Positions 1-6,575 of a DNA stretch of 6,847 nucleotides are shown one piece after another (positions within the stretch are counted from its first letter, which is position 1; the number at the start of each line of letters is the position of its first letter). Source of the stretch: Saprospiraceae bacterium (lineage in GTDB: Bacteria; Bacteroidota; Bacteroidia; Chitinophagales; Saprospiraceae); NCBI GenBank assembly GCA_007134625.1, contig SLKL01000104.1, forward strand, positions 1-6,847. The letters run 5' to 3'. The notes under the pieces are model-generated. The model saw only the letters and a program-made list of their open reading frames with translations. It was not told where the DNA came from and ran no database searches. Made by a program: the position numbers and the translations under genes.

Positions 1-315
1 AATAATTTCAATTCCATTGCTAAGGATGTAAAGGCTGACCCCAACAGAATGGAACAGGAGATCATTTTTTACCTGGAAAAAATGGATTTCAGTGAAGAGG
101 TGGTCAGGCTTGATCAACATTGCAAGTATTTGCTGGAAGTTCTGGAAAACCAAATGGATAGTAAGGGACGCAAGCTCAACTTTATAACTCAGGAAATGGG
201 TAGGGAAATCAATACATTGGGTGCAAAAGCCTATGACCCGGCCATTCAAAGATTAGTGGTTGAGATGAAAGATGACCTTGAGAAAATAAAAGAACAAACA
301 GCAAACATACTTTAA
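1..315 (+). CDS. YicC/YloC family endoribonuclease, C-terminal part (5' end outside window)
   Basis: This reading frame is open from the first base and ends at TAA 313-315, so only about the last 104 residues are present. The C-terminal domain of the YicC/YloC family (DUF1732) is recognisable. It runs from an acidic helix with ExVRLDQHCKYL, through the hallmark GRKLNFITQEMGREINTLG, to VVEMKDDLEKIKEQTANIL at the end. Characterised members (E. coli YicC, Bacillus YloC) are cytoplasmic endoribonucleases involved in RNA turnover; that role is transferred from the family. The ATG at position 49 is internal to the domain and is not the true start. The gene is followed after 11 nt by gmk on the same strand. 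The yicC-gmk order is common in bacteria and suggests co-transcription. No Shine-Dalgarno-like sequence lies between them, as is usual in Bacteroidota. Confidence 0.93.
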   Translation, partial: NNFNSIAKDVKADPNRMEQEIIFYLEKMDFSEEVVRLDQHCKYLLEVLENQMDSKGRKLNFITQEMGREINTLGAKAYDPAIQRLVVEMKDDLEKIKEQTANIL

Positions 316-326
316 TCCTGATTTTA

Positions 327-908
327 ATGTCTAAAGAAAGTTTGAAGGGAAAATTAATTATCATAACGGCACCATCGGGAGCGGGTAAAACCACCATTGT
401 TAAACATTTGAAGGAGGTAGTACCGGAGCTCGCTTTTTCTGTGTCTGCCACAACACGGTTAAAACGTAAAAACGAAGTAGAAGGACGCGATTACTTCTAT
501 AAAACCAATGATGAATTTAACGAAATGATAAAGAACGGTGATCTTGTAGAATGGCAGGAAGTGTATGAAAATCAATTCTATGGGACTTTGCGATCAGAAA
601 TCTACAGAATATGGGAAGAGGGAAAGCACATTCTCTTCGATATTGATGTAAAAGGAGCCACTAATCTGAAAAATAAATTCAACGAAAAGGCACTCAGCAT
701 CTTTATTAAACCACCGAGTCTGACTGTTTTGATGGAAAGGTTAATTAACAGGCGATCCGAAACCCCTGATGACCTTAAGAGAAGGATAAAAAAGATGAAA
801 GAAGAACTGAGTTACGAAAGTGAATTCGATATTTCTATTGTAAATGATGACCTAACCATTGCGCTTGAACATGCAGAAAAAATTGTCCGTCAATTTTTAG
901 CCAATTAA
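327..908 (+). CDS. gmk: Guanylate kinase
   Basis: Guanylate kinase (EC 2.7.4.8) transfers phosphate from ATP to GMP or dGMP to give GDP or dGDP in the cytoplasm. The 193-residue length is normal for the bacterial enzyme. The P-loop APSGAGKT lies at residues 15-22. The GMP-binding segment runs from SATTR (40-44) to GRDYFY (53-58), with the expected Arg44, Arg47 and Tyr56, and then EW (75-76) and YGT (85-87). The DIDVKG strand at 105-110 carries the acidic residues near the phosphates. The arginine-rich lid is RLINRRSETPDDLKRRI (138-154). The usual Pro-Arg-x-Gly-Glu after TTR reads KRKNE here, so the proline and glycine are absent, but the nucleotide-contacting residues remain. The start ATG follows the yicC stop by 11 nt with an AT-rich, SD-less spacer, consistent with one operon. 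No alternative product is plausible. Confidence 0.97.
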   Translation: MSKESLKGKLIIITAPSGAGKTTIVKHLKEVVPELAFSVSATTRLKRKNEVEGRDYFYKTNDEFNEMIKNGDLVEWQEVYENQFYGTLRSEIYRIWEEGKHILFDIDVKGATNLKNKFNEKALSIFIKPPSLTVLMERLINRRSETPDDLKRRIKKMKEELSYESEFDISIVNDDLTIALEHAEKIVRQFLAN

Positions 909-972
909 GTTCTCGGATTTTTCGTTAAAAGATCGTTTTGAAAACACTTCTTTTCTTTAAAAATTGAACCAT

Positions 973-1815
973 ATGTTTTCACGTATTATCATGCTACCTT
1001 TTGGATTACTTGCAGCTTTCAGCTTGTACAGGATGGCATTTTATCAGGACTTTTTCTATACCATCATATTGTCGGGTTCAGTGATTATCATCGCCGGAGT
1101 TTTAATGCTTGAAAAACAGATCAATCTATGGTGGACTGCAAAAAAACCACCTAAAACAGATCCCGCATTAAAAAACTTTCTCTACAGCTATATCCCATTT
1201 TACAGAGGATTACCCGTACCACTGAGAACTGAATTTGAACGGAAACTGGAAATTGCAGAATCGCGAATGGAAGTGTATTCAAAGACAGAAAAGGATTTGA
1301 CAGACGACGTTAAAACCCTATCCTGTATCTATCCTGTTATTCTGGACTTTCAAACCGAACTAAAACTGGATAAAAAATACCATCATGTAGTGCTTTACGG
1401 GCATCCCTTTTTAAGCCCCGAAAGAATGGAACATGTGCACGTCTCTGAATTCAATCAGGAGGATGGAGTCTATATTTATTCCTTGGAACATTTACAATTG
1501 GGTTTCAGAAGTACTCAATTTTTCAATATTGCACTCTATGAAGCTGCCAATGCCTTTTTGTCGCTTTATAAAGAGGGGGATAAAATAGAAAAACACTGCG
1601 AGGACCGTTCTCAAATTTTTGATCTCGGCTCATGGACCGAAAAAGAATTAGCGGCCTATTGCGGTGAACTACCGGACGTACTACCCGCGCTTCTGATCCA
1701 CCATTTTTTCATTTTTCCAGAAAAAGTAAAGGAAAAACTTCCCGAAGCCTATAAAACACTGACCGGGATATTCGGTGATTATCATGTGCTGAGTGAAAAA
1801 CCATTTGTTTATTAA
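973..1815 (+). CDS. MtfA/M90-like membrane-anchored protein, probable inactive peptidase
   Basis: The predicted protein has 280 residues. Two hydrophobic segments at about residues 4-20 and 29-46 form a membrane hairpin, followed by a soluble domain from about residue 65. That domain follows the MtfA (M90) zinc-peptidase plan: YRGLP near 77-81, a VVLYGHPFL strand, then GVYIYSLEHLQLGF leading into NIALYEAANAF, and later HHFFIFPEKVKEKLPEAYKTL. In active members the segment before AF reads NvxLHEFAHxL. Here HExxH is replaced by YEAAN (residues 189-193, nt 1537-1551), losing both zinc histidines and keeping only Glu. The third ligand, a Glu in the PAE(F/C)FAV segment of MtfA, falls on non-Glu residues near PDVLPALL. 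Peptidase activity is therefore unlikely. I chose ATG 973 over the in-frame TTG at 964 because an in-frame stop sits at 958-960 and ATG is the stronger start. It lies 64 nt after gmk and may be read through from it. The fold assignment is from motif memory only. Confidence 0.72.
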   Translation: MFSRIIMLPFGLLAAFSLYRMAFYQDFFYTIILSGSVIIIAGVLMLEKQINLWWTAKKPPKTDPALKNFLYSYIPFYRGLPVPLRTEFERKLEIAESRMEVYSKTEKDLTDDVKTLSCIYPVILDFQTELKLDKKYHHVVLYGHPFLSPERMEHVHVSEFNQEDGVYIYSLEHLQLGFRSTQFFNIALYEAANAFLSLYKEGDKIEKHCEDRSQIFDLGSWTEKELAAYCGELPDVLPALLIHHFFIFPEKVKEKLPEAYKTLTGIFGDYHVLSEKPFVY

Positions 1816-1889
1816 TTCAGACAACAATATCCTACTCCTTGATAATTTAAGTATCTCTGAGGTGTTTATTGGACTCTGGATTTTAGCTG

Positions 1890-1924
1890 CTGGCGACTGG
1901 CTTCTGGCAACTGGCTTTTGGCTT
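1890..1924. repeat. Tandem repeat, five 7-bp CTGGCnn units
   Basis: Five adjoining heptamers read CTGGCGA, CTGGCTT, CTGGCAA, CTGGCTT and TTGGCTT. The GGC core is invariant and the last two bases vary. The array is non-coding and stands out from the AT-rich surroundings by its G+C content. Similar CTGGC-type arrays are familiar to me from Bacteroidota intergenic DNA, but I cannot cite a described family. Confidence 0.85.
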
Positions 1925-2030
1925 GATTGTGACAAGGTTGGGAATCGATACATGAATTATTTATCACCGGTTTTTCTAACATCTAATCAGTTTGGGCTGT
2001 GCAGGGGAGCATAATTTATCGCAAGGCTTC

Positions 2031-2093
2031 AACTTTCTAAACTTTCAACTTTCAACTCTTCAACTTTATGAACTTTAGAAACTTTCTAACTTT
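2031..2093. repeat. AACTTT short-motif array upstream of the ROK kinase
   Basis: AACTTT occurs at 2031, 2040, 2047, 2062, 2071, 2080 and 2088, with one AACTCT at 2054. Spacing is 7-9 bp and the separators are C-, T- or A-rich. A further AACTTT at 2112-2117 forms part of the putative -7 promoter element, and one array copy (TAACTTTA, 2087-2094) differs from that element only in its last base. The strand bias (pyrimidine-rich on the plus strand) follows the direction of the downstream gene. Confidence 0.8.
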
Positions 2094-2110
2094 ACAAACT
2101 CAAAAAAAAC

Positions 2111-2118
2111 TAACTTTG
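2111..2118 (+). promoter_or_regulatory. Bacteroidota-type -7 promoter element for the ROK kinase
   Basis: TAACTTTG matches the Bacteroidota housekeeping -7 consensus TAnnTTTG at every fixed position. It sits 18 nt before the ATG at 2137, which would give a leader of roughly 10-15 nt. No TTG is present at the expected -33 spacing; TTTAC at 2091-2095 is the nearest candidate. The assignment therefore rests on the -7 box alone. One caution is that the box belongs to the same AACTTT repeat series as the array just upstream, so part of the match could come from the repeat. Confidence 0.5.
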
Positions 2119-2136
2119 CCTGTATAATTATCTAAA

Positions 2137-3072
2137 ATGAAAAAGCAATTTGCAGCAGCCGTAGATGTAGGAGGTACCAATACTAAATTTGGATGGGTAG
2201 ACAGCGCCGGCCAGTTATATGGTAGTGGATCGGTAAAAACAGGTGAATTTTCAACAGCCGAAGACTTGATCCACCGGGTTTACCTTGAACTGCAAGACCT
2301 GATAAATTTTGATGAGACCGAGGCTGAAATTTGCGGAATTGGTGTTGGAGCACCAAACGCCAATTACCATACAGGATGTATTCATCACGCTCCCAATCTG
2401 GATTTTGCTAAAAGTATTGTACCATTTGCTTCCATTTTTACAGAAATTTCCGGCCTAAAATGCAGGATAACCAATGATGCCAATGCTGCAGCCATAGGTG
2501 AAAAAATCTATGGAAAAGCACGGGACATGAATGACTTTATGGTAGTAACATTGGGTACCGGGCTGGGTAGTGGCATATACACCGGAGGTCAGGTACTATA
2601 CGGATCGGATGGGATGGCAGGTGAAATGGGACATACCTGCCTGATACCGGGGGGCAGGAAATGTGGTTGCGGCAGATTAGGTTGTATCGAAAGATATGTG
2701 TCCATTGGCGGATTGACCACTACTTTTCTTGAAGTTTCTGAAGGAAAAAAAGGTGAATTAAGACCTCGACAAATACAAGCTCTTGCGGAAGGGGGAGATC
2801 AAGACGCCATCCAAACTTATAGACTTACCGGTGAGTATTTAGGACTTCACTTATCTTCAATGGCAGCACTTTTTAGCCCTGAGGCAATTTTCCTCTCTGG
2901 CGGTCTGGCACAATCAGGAGAAGTTTTACTATCACCCATGAGGAAGGCTTTTGAGGACAACCTGCTGACTCATCACAAAGGAAAAATAAAAATAGAGTTG
3001 AGTGGTTTGAAAAAGCAAAAGACCGCATTACTTGGAGCAGCAGCACTTGCTTTTTCTTCTTTTTCTCAATAA
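2137..3072 (+). CDS. ROK-family sugar kinase, probable glucokinase
   Basis: The 311-residue protein is a stand-alone ROK kinase with no N-terminal helix-turn-helix, so it is an enzyme rather than a ROK repressor. The phosphate-binding DVGGTNTK begins at Asp10. TNDANAAAIGE (112-122) supplies the catalytic base Asp114, and the second phosphate loop is VVTLGTGLGSGI (136-147). The sugar-contacting GEMGH (162-166) and CGCGRLGCIERYVS (176-189) together give the ROK zinc site: His166, Cys176, Cys178 and Cys183. LSGGLA (253-258) is the C-terminal adenosine-side motif. The ExGH plus CxCGxxGCxExxxS pattern fits glucokinase (EC 2.7.1.2), which makes glucose 6-phosphate in the cytoplasm. Fructokinase, N-acetylglucosamine kinase or another hexose specificity cannot be excluded by sequence alone. 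The ATG follows an SD-less AT-rich leader with its own promoter element. The stop codon is 2 nt from the stop of the convergent gene. Confidence 0.9.
   Translation: MKKQFAAAVDVGGTNTKFGWVDSAGQLYGSGSVKTGEFSTAEDLIHRVYLELQDLINFDETEAEICGIGVGAPNANYHTGCIHHAPNLDFAKSIVPFASIFTEISGLKCRITNDANAAAIGEKIYGKARDMNDFMVVTLGTGLGSGIYTGGQVLYGSDGMAGEMGHTCLIPGGRKCGCGRLGCIERYVSIGGLTTTFLEVSEGKKGELRPRQIQALAEGGDQDAIQTYRLTGEYLGLHLSSMAALFSPEAIFLSGGLAQSGEVLLSPMRKAFEDNLLTHHKGKIKIELSGLKKQKTALLGAAALAFSSFSQ
3009..3056. terminator. Possible intrinsic terminator inside the end of the ROK gene
   Basis: A perfect 10-bp inverted repeat, GAAAAAGCAA (3009-3018) and TTGCTTTTTC (3047-3056), encloses a 28-nt loop and is followed on the plus strand by a T-rich run (TTCTTTTTCTC). 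It lies in the last codons of the kinase gene, just before the convergent stop codons 2 nt apart. The stem is A/T-rich and the loop long, so stability is doubtful. It may only reflect Lys-rich and Phe/Ser-rich codons. Confidence 0.3.
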
Positions 3073-3074
3073 CT

Positions 3075-6000
3075 CTACCAACCCGGAATAAAATTCAATC
3101 CAAATGTCGCCCTGCTGCCCTCCCTGATAGGAAAAGCATAATAAGGTTCTAATATCATAGCGCCAAATAAATTAACTCTCCAACTCACTCCTGCTGACAT
3201 CAACACTGCGGACTCATTTGGTGCCGGATCCTTAAAGGCTATGTTATCGTAATCATTGAAAGCAACACCAATGTCAAAAAACAGATTCAGGTCTGAAAAC
3301 AAAAAACCAGAAGGTATTAAGGCCAATCGCTCAGGTCCCGTAAATGGTAAACGCACCTCAAAACTCCCCATTAGAACCTTCGAGCCTGTCACCTGACCCA
3401 CTGTCAAGTTATAAGCCTCACTTAACTCTCTACTACCGATGTCATAACCACGCACCATCCCCATCTGTCCTATGTATATTGGAAAAAAGGACGTAGCATC
3501 GTCTCCAATCCGGCTAAAATGAAATCCCCTCACAGCAATACTGATGGGATTCAACCAGAAATATTTTCTGGCATCAGCCGTAATAGCGTGAAAATCATAA
3601 CCACCAAAATAGTGATTATATCCCAATCTGTACCGATAACCCTGAAGTGGTGCTGTCATTCCAAAAAACGAATTATCCCCGACAAGTGCAGTACCAACAT
3701 TGTGCGTAAAAGCTTTCCTCACCACAAAACCTCCTAAATCCAAATCACCATCAAGACTGATTCGCTGTCGGTCGCGACCCAAATAAAACCCGGTTTGACT
3801 GTAGTAATCTCTATATCTGTCAAGTCTGAAGAATCGATAACTTGTACCTAAACCTACCTCAATACGGGTAGTGACATTGAAGGGATAGGCAGCCATAACA
3901 GAAAGCTGCTGTTCAAAAATCCGCAATAAATCTGTCCGCAAAACCGGAAATAAATCATTAGGATCTCCATCTGGCAATGGTTCCAAAGTCCAGTTTGAAA
4001 AACCGGTTCTATAAGGCACATGGGATAAACTTACGCCCCAGTTGATGCGACTTTCTCTATTGATATAACTCGCCATCAGACCAATATCATAGATTTCCCC
4101 ATTCAGGAAAAGCGTGGTAAATAATTGGTGGTCTCCCAAAATATCTGAAAAAAGTAATTGCACACCACCTCCCAAAAAGGTACCGCTACCCATTGCTCCA
4201 GAACCAACCCCTACTCCTACACCCATTGACTGTGAAGCAGCAACCAGTGAAAATTTGTGATCAAAAGGAATAGGTTCGAAGGTTAAAGTATCAGGAAAAT
4301 CATCTAATATCAAACTACCCATACCTCCATCAGATAGTGAAGGCGCAATTCTGCCCACTAAAGGAAGTTGTCCGGATAAGGAAATATCCACATCATTAGG
4401 ATCCACCTGCTCAGTTAAAAAATTATCAGGCCTCGCTGAATGTATGAAATAGTTACCTTCTTCGTACAAAGTATACATGACCCTGTCAATTCTCCTTGCG
4501 ATAGTGATAGCAGGTGCAAAAGTGGTAATCCCACTAACCCCTGTAGCTATTCTTGTTTTTTGAAAAAGTGAATCCAGACCTGAATTGAGCTGATAAATAT
4601 CACGGAATCCATCCCTGTCAGATAAAAACCAGATATTGTCTTCTGAATCGAATACCGGATTGAAATTATCAGCTCCCGGAAAAACATCCAAATCAGTCAT
4701 TTCACCGGATTCAACATCAAGAATTGCCAGGTTATGAGTCCATTTTCCATTAACCATACCTTGCTGCATACTCACCCTGTCTGTAGTCACAGCGATTCTA
4801 CTACCGTCACTTGACCAAGATGGAAGCAAATAGGAAAATCTGTCATTGGTGACATTTTCCACTCTTTCTGTTCGCATATTAAACAAAAACAAGTCCGGTT
4901 GTCCATCAACAACACCTGAAAGCGCAATGACATTTCCTGAAGGCGACCATGCAGGATTAGTAAATGCTGTTAAACCCGGTATTTTATAGGTATTGGTTCT
5001 CCGTCCACTTTCTACATCCACAGTAATAAGAACGTTGCGCCCTCTCCTGAATCCTACATATGCAAAAGTCCTGCTGTCGGGTGACCAGGTTCCTGCCGAT
5101 TCAATTACATCAATATGGTCGATATCTGAATATCGTAAAGAACTCGCTAATTTTCGAATGATTTCGCCTGTACTGGCATTAGCAAGAAATAAGTCAGCTG
5201 TAAATAAATCTTTTTCACTTAAAAAAACAACATATCTACCATTGGGGCTGATGGCAGGGGATACATTCATTTCTCCTGCTGTTTCATCAGAGATTATTCG
5301 TCTCCCAATAACACTGAAATCGTGTTTGTCCAATACCGGTTGATAATGATCTTTCATCGCCTGAACCCAGTCAGCTGATACTTCATCCATTGACCGTTGC
5401 AGCACCCGGGGAAAAGCATCCCTCATTCCAAATTTCGCCATAGCCATGAAAAGGGGTTTGATCACAGCATCGCCATATGTACCGGTGAGATAAGCCCAGA
5501 ATGCATGCCCATAGCGGTAGGGAAAATATTTGGGATTATTCATGTCACGGATACTCGGTATATCATCTCGCAAGACAGCATCACGCATCCACATAGCAGT
5601 AAAGGGATCATCGCGCCCTCTACTCAAATACTCCGCTTTACCTTCAATAATGAATAAGGGAATATTTCCAAAATTCTCGAACGACAAGCTATCGTTACCA
5701 AGAATCATATCAAACTGAAAGGCGTGAACCAATTCGTGGCCCAACACATGAAAAGTCTTTTGATTGGAGGTAGTCAGCGGCATGATTACTCGTCGACGCA
5801 AACCCTCGGTAACACCGCCGGTTCCGACACCAATATTTGAGGCTATTGCATTTGTCTGTTGAAAATCAGAATGATCATTGTAAAATATGAGCGGGTTCCT
5901 CTCCTCTATTTCATGGCGAAAAATATCAGCATGACTGCGATACCACATTTCCGACTGACGCGCAATGTCGTGTAGCAAATCTTCATCATCTATATAATGA

Positions 6001-6143
6001 TAAATAAGAAAATTGGGAGTCTGTAAGACCCTGAAATCAAATTGATCGTAGCGCGGCTTATTTTTTCCAAAATACTGACCAAAGGCATTGGGAATAACAG
6101 GCCCACAAACACTGAAAAGAAGGAGAAAAACGAAAAATCTCAT
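3075..6143 (-). CDS. Secreted metallopeptidase-propeller-Omp85 barrel fusion protein
   Basis: The 1022-residue protein starts with a signal peptide (hydrophobic 3-12; cleavage probably near AFGQ, 20-23; no lipobox at Cys13). Residues about 35-270 form a gluzincin/peptidase-MA-like domain with HELVH (136-140, nt 5724-5738) inside GHELVHAFQFD, and a downstream EGKAEY (167-172) whose Glu167 is the likely third zinc ligand. All catalytic residues are present. Residues about 290-570 contain six PD40/TolB-like blades, for example SPAISPNGRYVVFLSE, GTWSPDSRTFAYVG and PAWSPSGNVIALSG. After a linker and a Gly-rich patch (640-660), the last ~400 residues look like an Omp85 barrel. They include MVRGYD (896-901), matching the VRGF/Y loop-6 signature, then EVRLPFTG, LNLFFDIGVAF and a C-terminal Trp. 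No POTRA domain is evident. It is probably outer-membrane anchored, with peptidase and propeller on the periplasmic side by analogy with Omp85 proteins. The substrate is unknown. Database labels may read TolB-like or BamA/TamA-like. Confidence 0.85.
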   Translation of the reverse strand: MRFFVFLLLFSVCGPVIPNAFGQYFGKNKPRYDQFDFRVLQTPNFLIYHYIDDEDLLHDIARQSEMWYRSHADIFRHEIEERNPLIFYNDHSDFQQTNAIASNIGVGTGGVTEGLRRRVIMPLTTSNQKTFHVLGHELVHAFQFDMILGNDSLSFENFGNIPLFIIEGKAEYLSRGRDDPFTAMWMRDAVLRDDIPSIRDMNNPKYFPYRYGHAFWAYLTGTYGDAVIKPLFMAMAKFGMRDAFPRVLQRSMDEVSADWVQAMKDHYQPVLDKHDFSVIGRRIISDETAGEMNVSPAISPNGRYVVFLSEKDLFTADLFLANASTGEIIRKLASSLRYSDIDHIDVIESAGTWSPDSRTFAYVGFRRGRNVLITVDVESGRRTNTYKIPGLTAFTNPAWSPSGNVIALSGVVDGQPDLFLFNMRTERVENVTNDRFSYLLPSWSSDGSRIAVTTDRVSMQQGMVNGKWTHNLAILDVESGEMTDLDVFPGADNFNPVFDSEDNIWFLSDRDGFRDIYQLNSGLDSLFQKTRIATGVSGITTFAPAITIARRIDRVMYTLYEEGNYFIHSARPDNFLTEQVDPNDVDISLSGQLPLVGRIAPSLSDGGMGSLILDDFPDTLTFEPIPFDHKFSLVAASQSMGVGVGVGSGAMGSGTFLGGGVQLLFSDILGDHQLFTTLFLNGEIYDIGLMASYINRESRINWGVSLSHVPYRTGFSNWTLEPLPDGDPNDLFPVLRTDLLRIFEQQLSVMAAYPFNVTTRIEVGLGTSYRFFRLDRYRDYYSQTGFYLGRDRQRISLDGDLDLGGFVVRKAFTHNVGTALVGDNSFFGMTAPLQGYRYRLGYNHYFGGYDFHAITADARKYFWLNPISIAVRGFHFSRIGDDATSFFPIYIGQMGMVRGYDIGSRELSEAYNLTVGQVTGSKVLMGSFEVRLPFTGPERLALIPSGFLFSDLNLFFDIGVAFNDYDNIAFKDPAPNESAVLMSAGVSWRVNLFGAMILEPYYAFPIREGSRATFGLNFIPGW

Positions 6144-6205
6144 ATTCCTGAATTTATAGGATCTACTTTATAACAATCTGATTAGCTTAAGAATTGCATA
6201 TAAGA

Positions 6206-6240
6206 CGTATAAGTTAGTTTGGAAGTTTAAGAGTTTATAG
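6206..6240 (-). repeat. AACT-type repeat upstream of the fusion gene
   Basis: Read on the minus strand, this stretch carries AACTCT, AACTTC, AACT and TAACTTAT in close succession. It is the same kind of motif as the AACTTT array before the ROK kinase, and in both cases the array lies roughly 40-110 nt upstream of a start codon in the sense orientation. It is shorter and more degenerate than the other copy. Confidence 0.5.
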
Positions 6241-6281
6241 CTTTATAGGTCTTGTGGTATCGAAAAAACAGCTTCTATACG

Positions 6282-6314
6282 AAATACCCATTTGCAAGTT
6301 GGGTAAGGGTATTT
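6282..6314. repeat. Inverted repeat with two alternative stems
   Basis: AAATACCC (6282-6289) and GGGTATTT (6307-6314) form a perfect 8-bp inverted repeat around 17 nt. Within it, ACCCA (6286-6290) can pair instead with TGGGT (6300-6304) around a 9-nt loop. The two pairings share bases and cannot coexist. It lies about 140-170 nt upstream of the fusion gene start. It has no terminator-like T-run. Confidence 0.55.
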
Positions 6315-6463
6315 GACAAAAAGCAGTTTTAAGCAGCTGATTTTGAGCCCCTAATAAAAAGTTGGTCAAAAGGCATGACAAATATTGGTTTATAGAATCA
6401 AAAAACATTTGCACGAGGAATCAATACCGTAATTAGATAAACAACACCTTCATTTTTTTAAAC

Positions 6464-6539
6464 ATTAAGAAATTAAGGATCATTAAGAGGATTAGGACGG
6501 CAGCCTCCACTACCCCGTAATGCCTATACTAATCTTAAT
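6464..6539. repeat. ATTAAG repeats and nested inverted repeat
   Basis: ATTAAG occurs at 6464, 6472 and 6482. The third copy begins the left arm of a nested inverted repeat. ATTAAG plus ATTAG (6482-6495, split by AGG) faces CTAATCTTAAT (6529-6539), and inside them GGCA (6499-6502) faces TGCC (6521-6524), leaving an 18-nt C-rich loop. It could fold as a bulged hairpin. It may end the dehydrogenase transcript coming from the right on the minus strand, but there is no adjacent T-run. Confidence 0.5.
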
Positions 6540-6575
6540 AACTTCATGTTTTTTTGCTTTTTGAACCATAAAAGT

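Larger units (their letters stand above)
1816..2136. other. Intergenic region of 321 nt, repeat-rich
   Basis: No credible gene lies here. A 73-codon frame at 1793-2014 overlaps the preceding gene, and its hydrophobic stretch is simply the translation of the 7-bp tandem repeat. The gap holds, in order, an unremarkable AT-rich stretch, the CTGGCnn tandem repeat (1890-1924), a featureless stretch, the AACTTT array (2031-2093) and a Bacteroidota-type promoter element (2111-2118) for the downstream kinase. I see no convincing intrinsic terminator after the MtfA-like gene. Confidence 0.7.

Noticed and set aside
935..945. GTTTTGAAAAC palindrome between gmk and the MtfA-like gene as an operator or terminator
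   Set aside because: It is a short A/T palindrome expected by chance in AT-rich DNA, with no loop or T-run and no matching copy elsewhere in the window.
964..972. TTG at 964 as start of the MtfA-like gene
   Set aside because: It adds only three residues, is a weaker start codon, and lies directly after an in-frame stop; ATG 973 starts just before the hydrophobic segment.
1793..2014. A 73-codon plus-strand frame with a hydrophobic, membrane-like segment between the MtfA-like gene and the ROK kinase
   Set aside because: It overlaps the end of the preceding gene, its hydrophobic part is the translation of the CTGGCnn tandem repeat, and it has no recognisable family or start context.
4993..5657. 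Plus-strand open frames inside the fusion gene
   Set aside because: They are antisense shadows of a minus-strand gene with clear domain motifs, and their translations show no family resemblance.
3075..6143. Calling the large gene simply tolB
   Set aside because: Only the middle third resembles the TolB propeller; the peptidase and barrel domains and the absence of pal or tolA neighbours rule out the classical periplasmic TolB.
6149..6176. TTG and TAAATTCA (minus strand) as a promoter for the fusion gene
   Set aside because: TAAATTCA misses two fixed bases of TAnnTTTG, and its start site would fall practically at the ATG; the promoter is left unassigned.
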